The notes: generated from the letters alone by a model not told the origin. A stretch of 48,594 nt of DNA from Bacteroidales bacterium (GCA_030695025.1 JAUYTX010000033.1:1-48594), one strand, 5' to 3'. Shown: positions 15,790 through 24,457, counted from the stretch's first letter. Numbers and translations: made by a program.

Positions 15790-16866
15790 TTATCCATTAA
15801 CATCCTCTTTTCCGAAAATATCTAGTTGTTGCCTTACCGACTCCTCATGAATAGCCTCAAGGACTGTTCTGATGAACTCTTCGTTTACCAGAAGTTCAGA
15901 AGCCTGAGCAATACGGCGGTTTACAGTATAGTCATATCTCATAGGCTGTAGAACCGGCATGTTGTGCTCAACCTTGTATCGCCCAATCTCTCTGGATATT
16001 GCCATCCTTTTTGAGATCAGGTCAAGAAGTCTCTCATCAACTTCGTCCATCTCTCTTCGGAGTTCATTCAGTCTCTCTGTTGAGTCAACAGTATCTCTTA
16101 TAACCAAAGCTTTAATAATTGAATTGAGTGTATAAGGGGTAATCTGCTGCTCTTTATCACTTAACGCAACAGACGGGTTAATGTGGGTCTCAACCATGAG
16201 TCCGTCAAATCCCATATCCATAGCCTGTTGTGAGATTGGGTAAATTAATTCAGGCCTCCCTCCAATGTGGCTTGGGTCGCATAATATTGTCAGTGAAGGG
16301 ACTCTTCTTTTCAGTTCAATTGGAATATGCCAATGGGGGAGATTTCGAAAGAGCCCTTTTTCGTATGTACTAAACCCTCTGTGCACAGCAGCAATGTTTG
16401 TTATCCCACTGTTCATGAGCCTCTCTACTGCTCCCAGCCACAATTCCGGATCGGGGTTCACCGGATTTTTTACAAGCACCGTAACATTGGTTCCTGCCAG
16501 AGAGTCCGATATCTCCTGCACAGCAAATGGGTTTGCTGTTGTTCTTGCCCCGAGCCATAAAATATCTACCCCGGCTCTTAGGGCCATCTCAATATGTTTT
16601 GAGGTGGCAACTTCGGTTGCGGTTAACATTCCCGTCACCTCTTTAACCTCTTTTAGCCATTCAAGGCCTCTCTCTCCAACACCCTCAAAACCACCTGGTT
16701 TTGTCCTTGGTTTCCAGATACCTGCCCTGAAAATTTTAACGCCGAATGATGCAAGTTCTGAGGCAGTCTCCAGTGTTTGTTCCCTGCTCTCGGCACTGCA
16801 TGGTCCTGCAAGAATAAGAGGTTTTTTAAATGACTCTCCCTTTATGGTAAGATTTTTGATGTCCAT
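15790..16866 (-). CDS. Bifunctional DAHP synthase / chorismate mutase (AroQ type)
   Basis: Shikimate-pathway enzyme combining 3-deoxy-7-phosphoheptulonate synthase (about 1-260) and a C-terminal AroQ chorismate mutase (about 265-345), 358 residues in all. The synthase half is of the KDO8P-synthase-like type: LILAGPCSAES, FRAGIWKPRTKPGGFEGVG, IAAVHRGFSTYEKG, LCDPSHIGGR and MVETHINP. The mutase half has LNELRREMDEVDERLLDLIS, RMAISREIGRYK and a C-terminal helix. The order synthase-mutase is the usual Bacteroidota arrangement and probably allows feedback control through prephenate. A near-match -7 element (TATATTTC, minus strand 16888-16895) lies about 20 bp upstream of the ATG. Confidence 0.95.
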   Translation of the reverse strand: MDIKNLTIKGESFKKPLILAGPCSAESREQTLETASELASFGVKIFRAGIWKPRTKPGGFEGVGERGLEWLKEVKEVTGMLTATEVATSKHIEMALRAGVDILWLGARTTANPFAVQEISDSLAGTNVTVLVKNPVNPDPELWLGAVERLMNSGITNIAAVHRGFSTYEKGLFRNLPHWHIPIELKRRVPSLTILCDPSHIGGRPELIYPISQQAMDMGFDGLMVETHINPSVALSDKEQQITPYTLNSIIKALVIRDTVDSTERLNELRREMDEVDERLLDLISKRMAISREIGRYKVEHNMPVLQPMRYDYTVNRRIAQASELLVNEEFIRTVLEAIHEESVRQQLDIFGKEDVNG

Positions 16867-16908
16867 GTCCTTTACCTGAAAATTACCGAAATATAGCTGT
16901 TTTTTTGG

Positions 16909-16916
16909 TATTTTTG
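16909..16916 (+). promoter_or_regulatory. -7 element for the lipoprotein-wtpA pair
   Basis: TATTTTTG fully matches TAnnTTTG, 35 bp before the GTG start at 16951. No TTTG -33 element is visible at standard spacing. Confidence 0.5.
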
Positions 16917-16950
16917 CGATCGATTATTATTTACAAACAACAGATAAAAC

Positions 16951-18015
16951 GTGATTAAGTTTCGTACACTTGCAGTTCTTGTAATTGCTCTATTTATTGC
17001 AGGAGGCTGCAAATTTTTTGGTGCTGACGCATTTAGTGGGAGTACCCTCGTCTGGGAATCAGGTGCAAACAACTATTTTAACAGAGAAAAACCGACTTCT
17101 CTCCCATTTATCGGAAAGATACTTGTAACCGGTGAGGTAGTGAAGGATCAGTTTATAAATACGTCAGGGATGCCATGGCACTCTGTTACAATTAAAGAGT
17201 ATTCTCCATCTGCCGACTCTATGAAATTTGAAGGAGCCTTCAGATATGACGGGTATGCACTTTGTGATATATTAAGCACAGTTAAGGTAAATAAACTCTC
17301 AAAAGATGATTTCTACCCCCCGACTGACCTCTACGTTGAGGTTTGGAACAACAAGGGAGAGTACGTGGTCTTTAGCTGGGGTGAGATCTTTTACTCGGCA
17401 GACCCATACAAGATTATTATGGCAAAAAGTGTCTCAAGGGTTATTCCGGGAAAAACCGGCGAACTTTGGGCATTGCCAAAGGAGTCAAAGATTATTGCCG
17501 GGAACGATCTTGTGACAGTCAGAAACATAAGTGATCCAATTAAGATTGTAATTAAATCACTTAAGGGAGATTTTAAGGTAGAGAGAGAGCCTGCAAACTT
17601 TACTTCGGGTAAACTGGCTTTTGCAATAGACGGTGATCGGAATGCCATTAGGGAGATTACGGAGTTACCTTCCAGTTTACCGGAGATTTCTAGTCGAAGC
17701 GTATATTATGGTCAAAGCATGGGATATAAGGGAGAGAAGATGTTTACCGGAGTAGACTTTAGCCTGGTAATGAAGAGTGTTTTTCCTGCCGACCCTTCAA
17801 TTTTCAAAAATGCAATTGTTTGTATTGAGGGGATTGATGGTTACAGGGCTGCGTTCTCATTTTCTGAAATAGTAAACAGAAGCGATAGCAGAGAGCCTCT
17901 TCTTATGACAAACGGTTCGGAGAAGGGTAGAGAGGGCTTTTCTCTTTTTTGCAGGGGAGATATGTTTGCTGACAGAGCAGTTAAAGGTTTGAGCAAGATT
18001 ACAATCATGAGATAA
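16951..18015 (+). CDS. Lipoprotein with two tandem sulfite-oxidase-fold-like (molybdopterin-domain-like) repeats
   Basis: 354-residue protein starting at GTG; an in-frame TAA six bases upstream rules out an earlier start. The signal ends in a lipobox, LFIAGGC (Cys20). The mature part looks like two degenerate copies of the molybdopterin-binding domain of sulfite oxidase/YedY proteins. Copy one (about 50-205) has GKILVTGEVV, YDGYALCDIL, VVFSWGEIF and a closing ISDPIKIVIKSL. Copy two (about 215-354) has LAFAIDGDRN, FTGVDFSLVMKSVF, IDGYRAAFSFSEIV and a closing VKGLSKITIM. The Cys ligand for the metal is not recognisable, so an enzyme role is doubtful. It sits 14 bp before a tungstate-binding lipoprotein and is probably co-transcribed. 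The domain call is by eye; the function is unknown. Confidence 0.6.
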   Translation: MIKFRTLAVLVIALFIAGGCKFFGADAFSGSTLVWESGANNYFNREKPTSLPFIGKILVTGEVVKDQFINTSGMPWHSVTIKEYSPSADSMKFEGAFRYDGYALCDILSTVKVNKLSKDDFYPPTDLYVEVWNNKGEYVVFSWGEIFYSADPYKIIMAKSVSRVIPGKTGELWALPKESKIIAGNDLVTVRNISDPIKIVIKSLKGDFKVEREPANFTSGKLAFAIDGDRNAIREITELPSSLPEISSRSVYYGQSMGYKGEKMFTGVDFSLVMKSVFPADPSIFKNAIVCIEGIDGYRAAFSFSEIVNRSDSREPLLMTNGSEKGREGFSLFCRGDMFADRAVKGLSKITIMR

Positions 18016-18029
18016 ATTAAAGGAAATTT

Positions 18030-18959
18030 ATGGGAACTGTTCGAAAAATCGCTTTTCTTGTCATGTCAATTGTGTTAATTTACAGTTGCCATGGTAGAAA
18101 AGTTGCGACAGATTCCCAGGGATTAAATGGTAATCTTGTAATTTTCCATGCTGGCTCGCTTGCAATGCCCTTTAAAGCCATTGCCGACTCTTTTATGAGA
18201 ATAAATCCGGGATTGAAAGTTTTAAACGAGGCATCCGGAAGTATTGATGCTGCCAGAAAAATCACTGAGCTCAATAGGGAGTGCGATATAATGGCCTCTG
18301 CAGACTATGCAATTATTGACAAAATTCTTATCCCACGGTACGCTTCTGAAAACATACATTTTGCCGCCAATGAGATGGCTCTGGTTTATACATCAAAGTC
18401 ACGCTATTCCGGAGAGATTGATTCTGTGAACTGGATTGACATCCTGGCAAAGGACAAAGTCTTTACAGGCAGATCAGATCCGGATGCCGATCCGTGTGGT
18501 TACAGAACATTGCTGACTCTTAAGCTGGCTGAGATTTATTACGGTGATGCCGGCCGGAGTGACATGCAGGCCCTGACTCAAAAAATTTTATCAAAATCAG
18601 AGAGGTTTATCAGGCCTAAAGAGGTTGATCTGCTTGCACTTCTTGAAACAGGCGCTGTTGACTACATTTTTCTTTATAAATCGGTTGCAGTGCAGCACAA
18701 CTTGGAATTTCTAGCACTGCCGGCTGCAATAAATTTGGGTGATCCGCAAATGGCCGGCTATTACTCTCAGGTAACAACAGAGGTAAGAGGGGCAAAGCCC
18801 GGAGAGAAAATCAGCATTACGGGAGAGCCAATGGTTTATGGAATAACCATTATAAATAATGCCCCCAACAGAAGAGCTGCGGAGGCATTTATTGAATTTT
18901 TGCGGTCAGATGAAGGTGGAAAGAAAATTCTGATGCAAATGGGACAGAGTCCACTCTGA
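18030..18959 (+). CDS. wtpA: WtpA-type tungstate/molybdate-binding lipoprotein
   Basis: Periplasmic solute-binding protein of the WtpA/ModA group, 309 residues, with lipobox Cys20 (LIYSC). Family features are VIFHAGSLAMPF near 33-44, a following NEASGSIDAARKITEL, MASADYAIIDK, FTGRSDPDADPCGYRTL and DYIFLYKSVAVQHNLEFLALP. The archaeal and bacterial WtpA proteins bind tungstate or molybdate with very high affinity. An AAAGGA ribosome-binding site precedes the ATG by a few bases, uncommon in this window. No permease (WtpB) or ATPase (WtpC) follows: the next gene is convergent. The transporter must be encoded elsewhere or this protein works without one. It is paired with the tandem sulfite-oxidase-like lipoprotein upstream. 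Confidence 0.85.
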   Translation: MGTVRKIAFLVMSIVLIYSCHGRKVATDSQGLNGNLVIFHAGSLAMPFKAIADSFMRINPGLKVLNEASGSIDAARKITELNRECDIMASADYAIIDKILIPRYASENIHFAANEMALVYTSKSRYSGEIDSVNWIDILAKDKVFTGRSDPDADPCGYRTLLTLKLAEIYYGDAGRSDMQALTQKILSKSERFIRPKEVDLLALLETGAVDYIFLYKSVAVQHNLEFLALPAAINLGDPQMAGYYSQVTTEVRGAKPGEKISITGEPMVYGITIINNAPNRRAAEAFIEFLRSDEGGKKILMQMGQSPL

Positions 18960-18983
18960 ATATGAACTGTTAACCTTTGTGCT

Positions 18984-19553
18984 CTATTTTTTAGGCTTTA
19001 AAATTAACTCCTCAAGTGATCTCTTAGGCACGTGATGAATCTGCTGCGAATCTCGCCAGTATTTTATGTCACCATCTTTTACCGGGTCAATTACCACAAT
19101 CTCCTTTGGCTTACCCAATGCAATCACTAGTATTATTTCCATATTTTCGTGCAAATCCAATAATTGGGTAAGAGCCTCTTTTTTGAATGTTGCAATCATA
19201 CATCCGCCATAACCAAGTTCAACGGCTCTTAAAAGAATGCTTTGAGCAAATATTCCGTGGTCACAAGAGTAGCCTGCAGATATGCTCTTATCATGAAGCA
19301 GAATTATGTAGCCAGAAGGTCTCTCTCCCTCAGACGGCCCGTCCCACTCTTTGAGGTAACCTGCCCAGCCAAGGTTTGGGAAAATTTGGGCATTAATATC
19401 CCGGTCATTGCAAATAAAAAACTTGATTGGCTGTACATTTCTTGATGATGGCGAAAGCCTTGCTGCATCAACCATAGAGACAAGGTGATCTTCCTGAACT
19501 GTTACATCTTCGAAAAACCTTCTGTAGCTTCTGTTTTCCCTGAATGGTATCAT
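18984..19553 (-). CDS. Nitroreductase-family flavoprotein
   Basis: FMN-dependent NAD(P)H oxidoreductase fold, 189 residues. Visible family motifs are ENRSYRRF at the start, MVDAARLSPSSRNVQPIKFF (FMN phosphate/ring contacts) and the Gly-rich ILLRAVELGYGGCMIATF followed by LALGKP-like VIALGKPKE. The usual length is about 170-220. The physiological substrate cannot be inferred. It lies 11 bp behind the HAD phosphatase gene and likely shares its promoter. The 3' end faces wtpA across 24 bp with no obvious terminator. Confidence 0.88.
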   Translation of the reverse strand: MIPFRENRSYRRFFEDVTVQEDHLVSMVDAARLSPSSRNVQPIKFFICNDRDINAQIFPNLGWAGYLKEWDGPSEGERPSGYIILLHDKSISAGYSCDHGIFAQSILLRAVELGYGGCMIATFKKEALTQLLDLHENMEIILVIALGKPKEIVVIDPVKDGDIKYWRDSQQIHHVPKRSLEELILKPKK

Positions 19554-19564
19554 GATTATTTAAT

Positions 19565-20278
19565 TTATTTTATTTCAAATAGTTCCAATATTTTATCCAG
19601 ACCTTCTGCCCGTATTAGGTTAGGGTGATCTGTCTCTTCAACAACTTCGTGGGCCCAGATAATATCCGAGGGGATGTAGATAGCGTAACCACCAATATCC
19701 AATACGGGTTTTATATCTGATTTGAAAGAGTTGCCCACCATCAGAAAATTTTCAGGTTTAATTTTGTGCTCTTCAATAATTTTCTGATAACTGTCTGGAT
19801 GTTTTTCACTCATTATCTCAACAGTTGTGAAGTACCTCTTTAGCCCCGACCGCTCTACTTTTGACTCCTGTTCCTTAAGGTCACCCTTGGTAGCAAGAAC
19901 CAGAGGGTAATGGCCAGCGAGGGTAGCAAGAATTTTTTCTGTGCCGGGATATAGCTCTATAGGTCTGCCAATTGTCTCTTTTCCTATCTGAATGAGCTCA
20001 ATTATCTGGTCGTTGGAAAGTGATCCTCCACTTAATGCAATACCGCACTCTACCAGTGATATGATAAATGGTTTGGATCCGTAGCCAAGCAATGGCAGGT
20101 TATCTTTCTCAACCTTTAGCAATGCATCATTTGCTGTTTTTGAGTCGCACCATGGCTCCATAAGCCGGGCAAACCTCTTCTCTGCATTGTGGTAGTGATA
20201 CTCGTTTATCCAAAGGGTATCGTCAGCGTCAAACGCTATCAGCTTTATGTTGCTGTTCAATCTTATTTTATCGGGCAT
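19565..20278 (-). CDS. HAD-family hydrolase
   Basis: 237-residue haloacid-dehalogenase-superfamily phosphatase with motif I AFDADDTLW (Asp17, Asp19), a helical cap, motif II LVLATKG, a conserved Lys region near MSEKHPDSYQKI, and motif IV MVGNSFKSDIKPVLDIGG. The most likely reaction is dephosphorylation of a small metabolite; the substrate is not predictable. A -7 element TACTTTTG lies at 20297-20304, giving a leader of roughly 15 bases, so this gene and the nitroreductase appear to be transcribed separately from the large gene upstream. Confidence 0.87.
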   Translation of the reverse strand: MPDKIRLNSNIKLIAFDADDTLWINEYHYHNAEKRFARLMEPWCDSKTANDALLKVEKDNLPLLGYGSKPFIISLVECGIALSGGSLSNDQIIELIQIGKETIGRPIELYPGTEKILATLAGHYPLVLATKGDLKEQESKVERSGLKRYFTTVEIMSEKHPDSYQKIIEEHKIKPENFLMVGNSFKSDIKPVLDIGGYAIYIPSDIIWAHEVVEETDHPNLIRAEGLDKILELFEIK

Positions 20279-20296
20279 CTCTCAAAATTTGGAACA

Positions 20297-20304
20297 CAAA
20301 AGTA
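20297..20304 (-). promoter_or_regulatory. -7 element for the HAD-nitroreductase pair
   Basis: The minus strand reads TACTTTTG, a full TAnnTTTG match, within the 36-bp gap after the large surface protein gene. Confidence 0.5.
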
Positions 20305-20314
20305 GTAAAAATGG

Positions 20315-22750
20315 TTATTTTAATAACGAAAAAACCTCTCCCTCCAAAGTTATGCCTTCAACCGAAATATTATGACGGGTTTTTCTGTCGCTTGAATAGT
20401 ATGTTATTACAGCTTGGCCATTTTCATCTGTCTTTACCGTTGGGCACCAATAAAGAGTGGTTCGGGTGTCAAATGAGACAGCATTGTTATCCGCTTCAAG
20501 CGAGTAATCGGGTGAATAGAACTTTGATGGTTTTTGCCAACCGAGAGGTCTTGCAAAAATAGTATTGAAGTATGCATCAGGTGACCTGGCCAGGCTAGAG
20601 ATAGAGTATCTTTGAGTTACAAGAATAACACCGGAGAGGGTTCTGTAGAGAAATCCCTCATTCCCTCTCAAAAAGGCCACATTCTCAATATCGTCCACCA
20701 TATATTTGTCAAGATCGCCTGTGCTTCCAACTTTGAGTCTGTTGATATAAACATGTGGCTCCTCTTTCTCTCCGGTTATTGTAGAGCTTCTTGTCGAGAG
20801 CATGATTCTAGAACCATCCTCTGCAGTGCCTCCGTACATCAGTCCCGGAAATGTTCCCAGTATGTAATCAAAGAGAGACCATCCGGCATATATGTCCAGA
20901 TCGTCCCTCTCTCTTATCTGACGTTTTTCAAAGGTTTGATTGAAAGGAGATGGGTTGTGTTTTGCAGCAACTTTAAAGCTGGATGTAACAGTAGCAGCAG
21001 TAAGCATTATTGAACTATAGCCGCCCGATTGTTCAAAAATTCTGAGGTAACTGTCGTCTGAAACAGCATCTCTTTTTATAGAGGGAGTTGGTAAGAATGA
21101 GTAGTAGTTAAGGGGTGGGAAAATCTGTTTTGCCACCTCCAGATAATAACCCTTTTGCCCCTCTTTGCCCGTACAGGATATAATAAACCCTGTACTATCA
21201 GGAAAATCCAGATCCGAAACAATAAAGTTTCCGGTTTTGTTGAGGTTCTCACTTACAGCAAGGCTGATTTCAGGTGCCAAGACCGAAATGGTGGCTCTTT
21301 TAGTATTTCTGAAATTGCTGGAGGCCCTCCCTGAAACAGATTGGGTAAACTCTTTTTGATACCAGGGCTTGTTTAAAGCCTTTTTGCCGTTGGCACCTAA
21401 GTCACCTGATAGAATTGCGGGCAAATCGTAGTATCTCCACCCCTGAACCATCATAAGCAGGTCTATGGCCCGCTCCCTCTCTGTGTTGCTTTCGTCAAAG
21501 TACCATGCCGCCCTCTCAATCTGCCCTCTCAATTCAGAGCTGAGATGCATATATGATTTAATGTTGTCTGAATAGGGTTCGGCAGGTGCAAGAAAGCTAT
21601 CTGTTACAGATATTGAAAATTCTCCTCTGACAGGTGCTCCGGATGAATCTTTCAGGCTTATTCTTATAGTTGCCTTCTCTCTTCTCTCCAATTCGTCAGA
21701 TGGTTTATCTCTCTCCACAACAGTCTGCAGAGTATTTTCGGGGAATCTGAAGATCAGCCTCTCTGCCAGGATATTAAAATTATTATCAATCAAGAGTACA
21801 TGGTTTATTCCGGGTTGCAGATTGCCCTCATTAAGGATAAATACTCTCTCGTCTCTTTTGATCTCTTCGGAAAAGAGTATTTCATCACCATCATGGGCTA
21901 AGATAAAAGCCCCATTTGAGAGAAAGTCACCAGTTATCATTGTGTTGATAAAAATTCTGCCATCACGATTGAGAGTGTTTATTACTGCCCCCTGACTTTC
22001 GACTGGTGGTAGATTAAACCTCTTGTTGCCCCCTTTACCATCGGGAGTAAGAACATAGTAACTCTCATTTGATGCTGCATAGAACCTGAATTGCCCCATA
22101 CCGTTGTGTTCGGTTGAAATAGTTGTAATTGCAGAGTCCCGGCTGTTAAAAAGAGTTCCCTTAATATCTGTCCCTCTGCCCTCATTGTTGGTGGCCTTAA
22201 AGGCGACAAGGGTGAATTTGCCGGATATTATCCGTCCGCTCTCAGGAAAAAACTGAAACGAAACAACCGAGGTATCTCTCTCGTTTAGTTCAGCAGAAGA
22301 ATCAGCAGCATCTGTAACTAGAGGATTTATTACTGAAATCTTCTTGTAAAACATATAGTCAGGAAGTGAATTTGCCATCCATTGACTGTATGCCCTTAAT
22401 GTATACTCCCCGGTTGGTATTGTGTGGCTGATAGGTATTCTTCCCGAGAAACCATCCTCTCCGAATTTTATCTTAACACGTGAAATGAGGGTGTCACCAT
22501 ACAACTCTGCATAAACGAAGCGGCTCTCAATCAAAGATGAGAGAGGAGTGCTATTTTTAAGATAGCCTTTGAACCAGATAAACTCACCGGATACATAGTG
22601 CGATTTGTCTGTATGAAGAAAGAGTTTTTCAGGGGAGCTCTCCTCTGCAAATTTTGAATATCTGCTTATCACAGAATCTTTAATGTTTTGAGCCGATATA
22701 TTGCTGCTCAAAAGAAGCATGCAGGTAAGGAAAAGAATTGATTTCTTCAT
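20315..22750 (-). CDS. Large exported protein with MG2-like N-terminus and TonB-plug-like C-terminal region
   Basis: 811-residue protein with a signal peptide (about 1-20). The N-terminal region (EKLFLHTDKSHYVSGEFIWF, near 41-60) is the start typical of macroglobulin-like MG2 domains in Bacteroidota. The middle is beta-rich with several extracellular-type modules, including a carboxypeptidase-regulatory-like stretch. Near 690-765, PHVYINRLKVGSTGDLDKY followed by IENVAFLRGN and GVILVTQRYS has the shape of a TonB-receptor plug domain, but no 22-strand barrel follows. The last 60 residues resemble a MG/A2M-like ending (ADNNAVSFDTRTTLYWCPTV). It probably sits in the periplasm or at the surface. 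The function is unknown. Confidence 0.7.
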   Translation of the reverse strand: MKKSILFLTCMLLLSSNISAQNIKDSVISRYSKFAEESSPEKLFLHTDKSHYVSGEFIWFKGYLKNSTPLSSLIESRFVYAELYGDTLISRVKIKFGEDGFSGRIPISHTIPTGEYTLRAYSQWMANSLPDYMFYKKISVINPLVTDAADSSAELNERDTSVVSFQFFPESGRIISGKFTLVAFKATNNEGRGTDIKGTLFNSRDSAITTISTEHNGMGQFRFYAASNESYYVLTPDGKGGNKRFNLPPVESQGAVINTLNRDGRIFINTMITGDFLSNGAFILAHDGDEILFSEEIKRDERVFILNEGNLQPGINHVLLIDNNFNILAERLIFRFPENTLQTVVERDKPSDELERREKATIRISLKDSSGAPVRGEFSISVTDSFLAPAEPYSDNIKSYMHLSSELRGQIERAAWYFDESNTERERAIDLLMMVQGWRYYDLPAILSGDLGANGKKALNKPWYQKEFTQSVSGRASSNFRNTKRATISVLAPEISLAVSENLNKTGNFIVSDLDFPDSTGFIISCTGKEGQKGYYLEVAKQIFPPLNYYSFLPTPSIKRDAVSDDSYLRIFEQSGGYSSIMLTAATVTSSFKVAAKHNPSPFNQTFEKRQIRERDDLDIYAGWSLFDYILGTFPGLMYGGTAEDGSRIMLSTRSSTITGEKEEPHVYINRLKVGSTGDLDKYMVDDIENVAFLRGNEGFLYRTLSGVILVTQRYSISSLARSPDAYFNTIFARPLGWQKPSKFYSPDYSLEADNNAVSFDTRTTLYWCPTVKTDENGQAVITYYSSDRKTRHNISVEGITLEGEVFSLLK

Positions 22751-22826
22751 AATTAAGACCTAAGCAAGAAAATATTTTGCGAATCTATGAAAAAAATCAG
22801 GACAATTGGTTGGAATATAAATAAAA

Positions 22827-22857
22827 AGAGGCAGGAATTTTTGAAATTCCAGCCTCT
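22827..22857 (-). terminator. Rho-independent terminator downstream of the peptide transporter gene
   Basis: Stem AGAGGC-x-GGAATTT pairs with AAATTCC-x-GCCTCT (one internal mismatch) around a short loop. The minus strand continues into TTTTTATT; the plus strand also runs into ATTTTTT, so it may be bidirectional. Next to it lies AGGCATTAATGCCT (22867-22880), a perfect 14-bp palindrome just past the transporter stop. Confidence 0.75.
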
Positions 22858-22890
22858 CTATTTTTTAGGCATTAATGCCTGGTATTAAAA

Positions 22891-24417
22891 CTATTTAGAT
22901 ACCCTTTCGAGCCATTTAAGCATGAAGAGCATTGTTCCCATCGAAATGATACAAGCCACTACAAACAGACTCCATGTCAACCAGATTGGAACGTTATCGT
23001 AGAAAATTGCTCCGATAAACAGTAGCTGGTTGCCCAGTGCCGTGGCACCGAGCCAACCTCCCTGCATCAGACCCTGATATTGAGGAGGAGCAACCTTTGA
23101 AACGAATGAAATACCAAGAGGGCTGATAAACAACTCTGCAACAGTAAGTATAAAATATGTTCCCATTAGAAGGAAAGGAGTGACCTTCATAGCTTCAGGT
23201 AAGCTACCCATAGCTGTTACACTCTTACTGTCCGGAAGTCCGAATGAACCCAATGCCATAACTGCAAAGCCGATAGCGGCGATAAGCATACCGATGGCGA
23301 TTTTTTTAGGAGTTGATGGTTCGATGCCCTTTGCCCTCAACCAGCCGAAAACAGCAATTACAACAGGAGTAAGGAACACGACAAATAATGGGTTGAAACT
23401 CTGGAAGTCTTCAACAGCCATGTTGTATCCGAAAAGACTCAATGATGTGTAGTCCCTTGCGAAGAATGTAAGGGTCAGACCATTTTGGTGGAAAGAGAAC
23501 CAGAAGAAGATAACAACTGCAAACACTGCGAACAGTGCATAGATGCGCTGCTTAACCTCTTTTGCGTCCATCTGAATTTCACCTCTGGCAGCAGCATCGG
23601 CAGCTGCGTCTTTCTTGCTCTTGGCATCCGGAAGTTTATGTTTGTTGATAAGGAATATACCTACAGAGATAAGCATGGTTAAGATTGCAACTCCAAACGC
23701 ATAGTGAAAACCTGTAACGAATGAGTTCAGGTAAGAGTTAACAAAACCATCCATGTTACCTGCAAATGCACCTGTTAAGTCAACTTTGGCGGCAAGTTCT
23801 GTAAGTCTTGCACTACCTTCGGCCGTAAGTGTTCCGTCAAGGTATTGGTGACACATCGAAGGAAGACTTGGATTATATTCAAATCCGTTTTTAGCAAGCC
23901 AGATGGCTCTTACGTATTTTGCAACAAAAGGAGCAAACATTGCACCTACATTGATAAACATGTAGAAAAGCTGGAAACCTGAATCTCGCAATTTGCTATA
24001 TTCCGGCTTGTCATACATTTGTCCCACCAGAGCCTGAAGATTACCTTTGAAAAGCCCGTTACCAAATGCTATTGTAAATAGACCAATGCATGAAATAATC
24101 AGGAAAAGGGTTTTGTTTGGAACAGGGGTAGGGGTAGGAATGGCGATCATCAGATAACCCAATGCCATTACAAAAAGACCAGCTAATATGGTGCCTTTGT
24201 AATTCCTTGTTTTATCGGCTATCAATCCGCCTACAAGTGCCAGGATGTAAATCAAAGCATAGAAAACGGAGTAAATAATTCCGGCGTTTGTACCGTCGAG
24301 GCCAAATTTGGCCTGAAGGAACAGTACCAGGATAGCCATCATGGTGTAAAAACCAAAGCGTTCGCCCATGTTTGCCAGGGCTGCTGCCATTAATCCTTTC
24401 GGTTGTCCTTTGAACAT
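22891..24417 (-). CDS. Proton-dependent oligopeptide transporter (POT/PTR family, MFS)
   Basis: 508-residue inner-membrane symporter that imports di- and tripeptides with protons. The POT signature is at the N-terminus, NMGERFGFYTMMAILVLFL, where the usual ExxERFxYY motif is close to ERFGFY. A second family motif lies near 145-160 (DSGFQLFYMFINVGAMFAPF). About 12-14 hydrophobic segments can be seen. A loop near 175-235 is enlarged and lacks helices, as in Bacteroidota members. It has its own divergent promoter shared with the lipid A acyltransferase gap, and a terminator follows. Confidence 0.92.
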   Translation of the reverse strand: MFKGQPKGLMAAALANMGERFGFYTMMAILVLFLQAKFGLDGTNAGIIYSVFYALIYILALVGGLIADKTRNYKGTILAGLFVMALGYLMIAIPTPTPVPNKTLFLIISCIGLFTIAFGNGLFKGNLQALVGQMYDKPEYSKLRDSGFQLFYMFINVGAMFAPFVAKYVRAIWLAKNGFEYNPSLPSMCHQYLDGTLTAEGSARLTELAAKVDLTGAFAGNMDGFVNSYLNSFVTGFHYAFGVAILTMLISVGIFLINKHKLPDAKSKKDAAADAAARGEIQMDAKEVKQRIYALFAVFAVVIFFWFSFHQNGLTLTFFARDYTSLSLFGYNMAVEDFQSFNPLFVVFLTPVVIAVFGWLRAKGIEPSTPKKIAIGMLIAAIGFAVMALGSFGLPDSKSVTAMGSLPEAMKVTPFLLMGTYFILTVAELFISPLGISFVSKVAPPQYQGLMQGGWLGATALGNQLLFIGAIFYDNVPIWLTWSLFVVACIISMGTMLFMLKWLERVSK

Positions 24418-24457
24418 AAAATCAAATTATTAGTTAGTTTATAAAATCTAATGTTCG

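Noticed and set aside
14895-16950. Molybdenum/tungsten cofactor riboswitch near the AOR, ThiF or lipoprotein genes
   Set aside because: The two gaps (72 and 84 bp) are too short for the known aptamer and show no suitable stem set.
20612-21013. A 133-codon frame antisense to the large exported protein
   Set aside because: The opposite frame is a continuous 811-residue protein with a signal peptide; the antisense product has no recognisable features.
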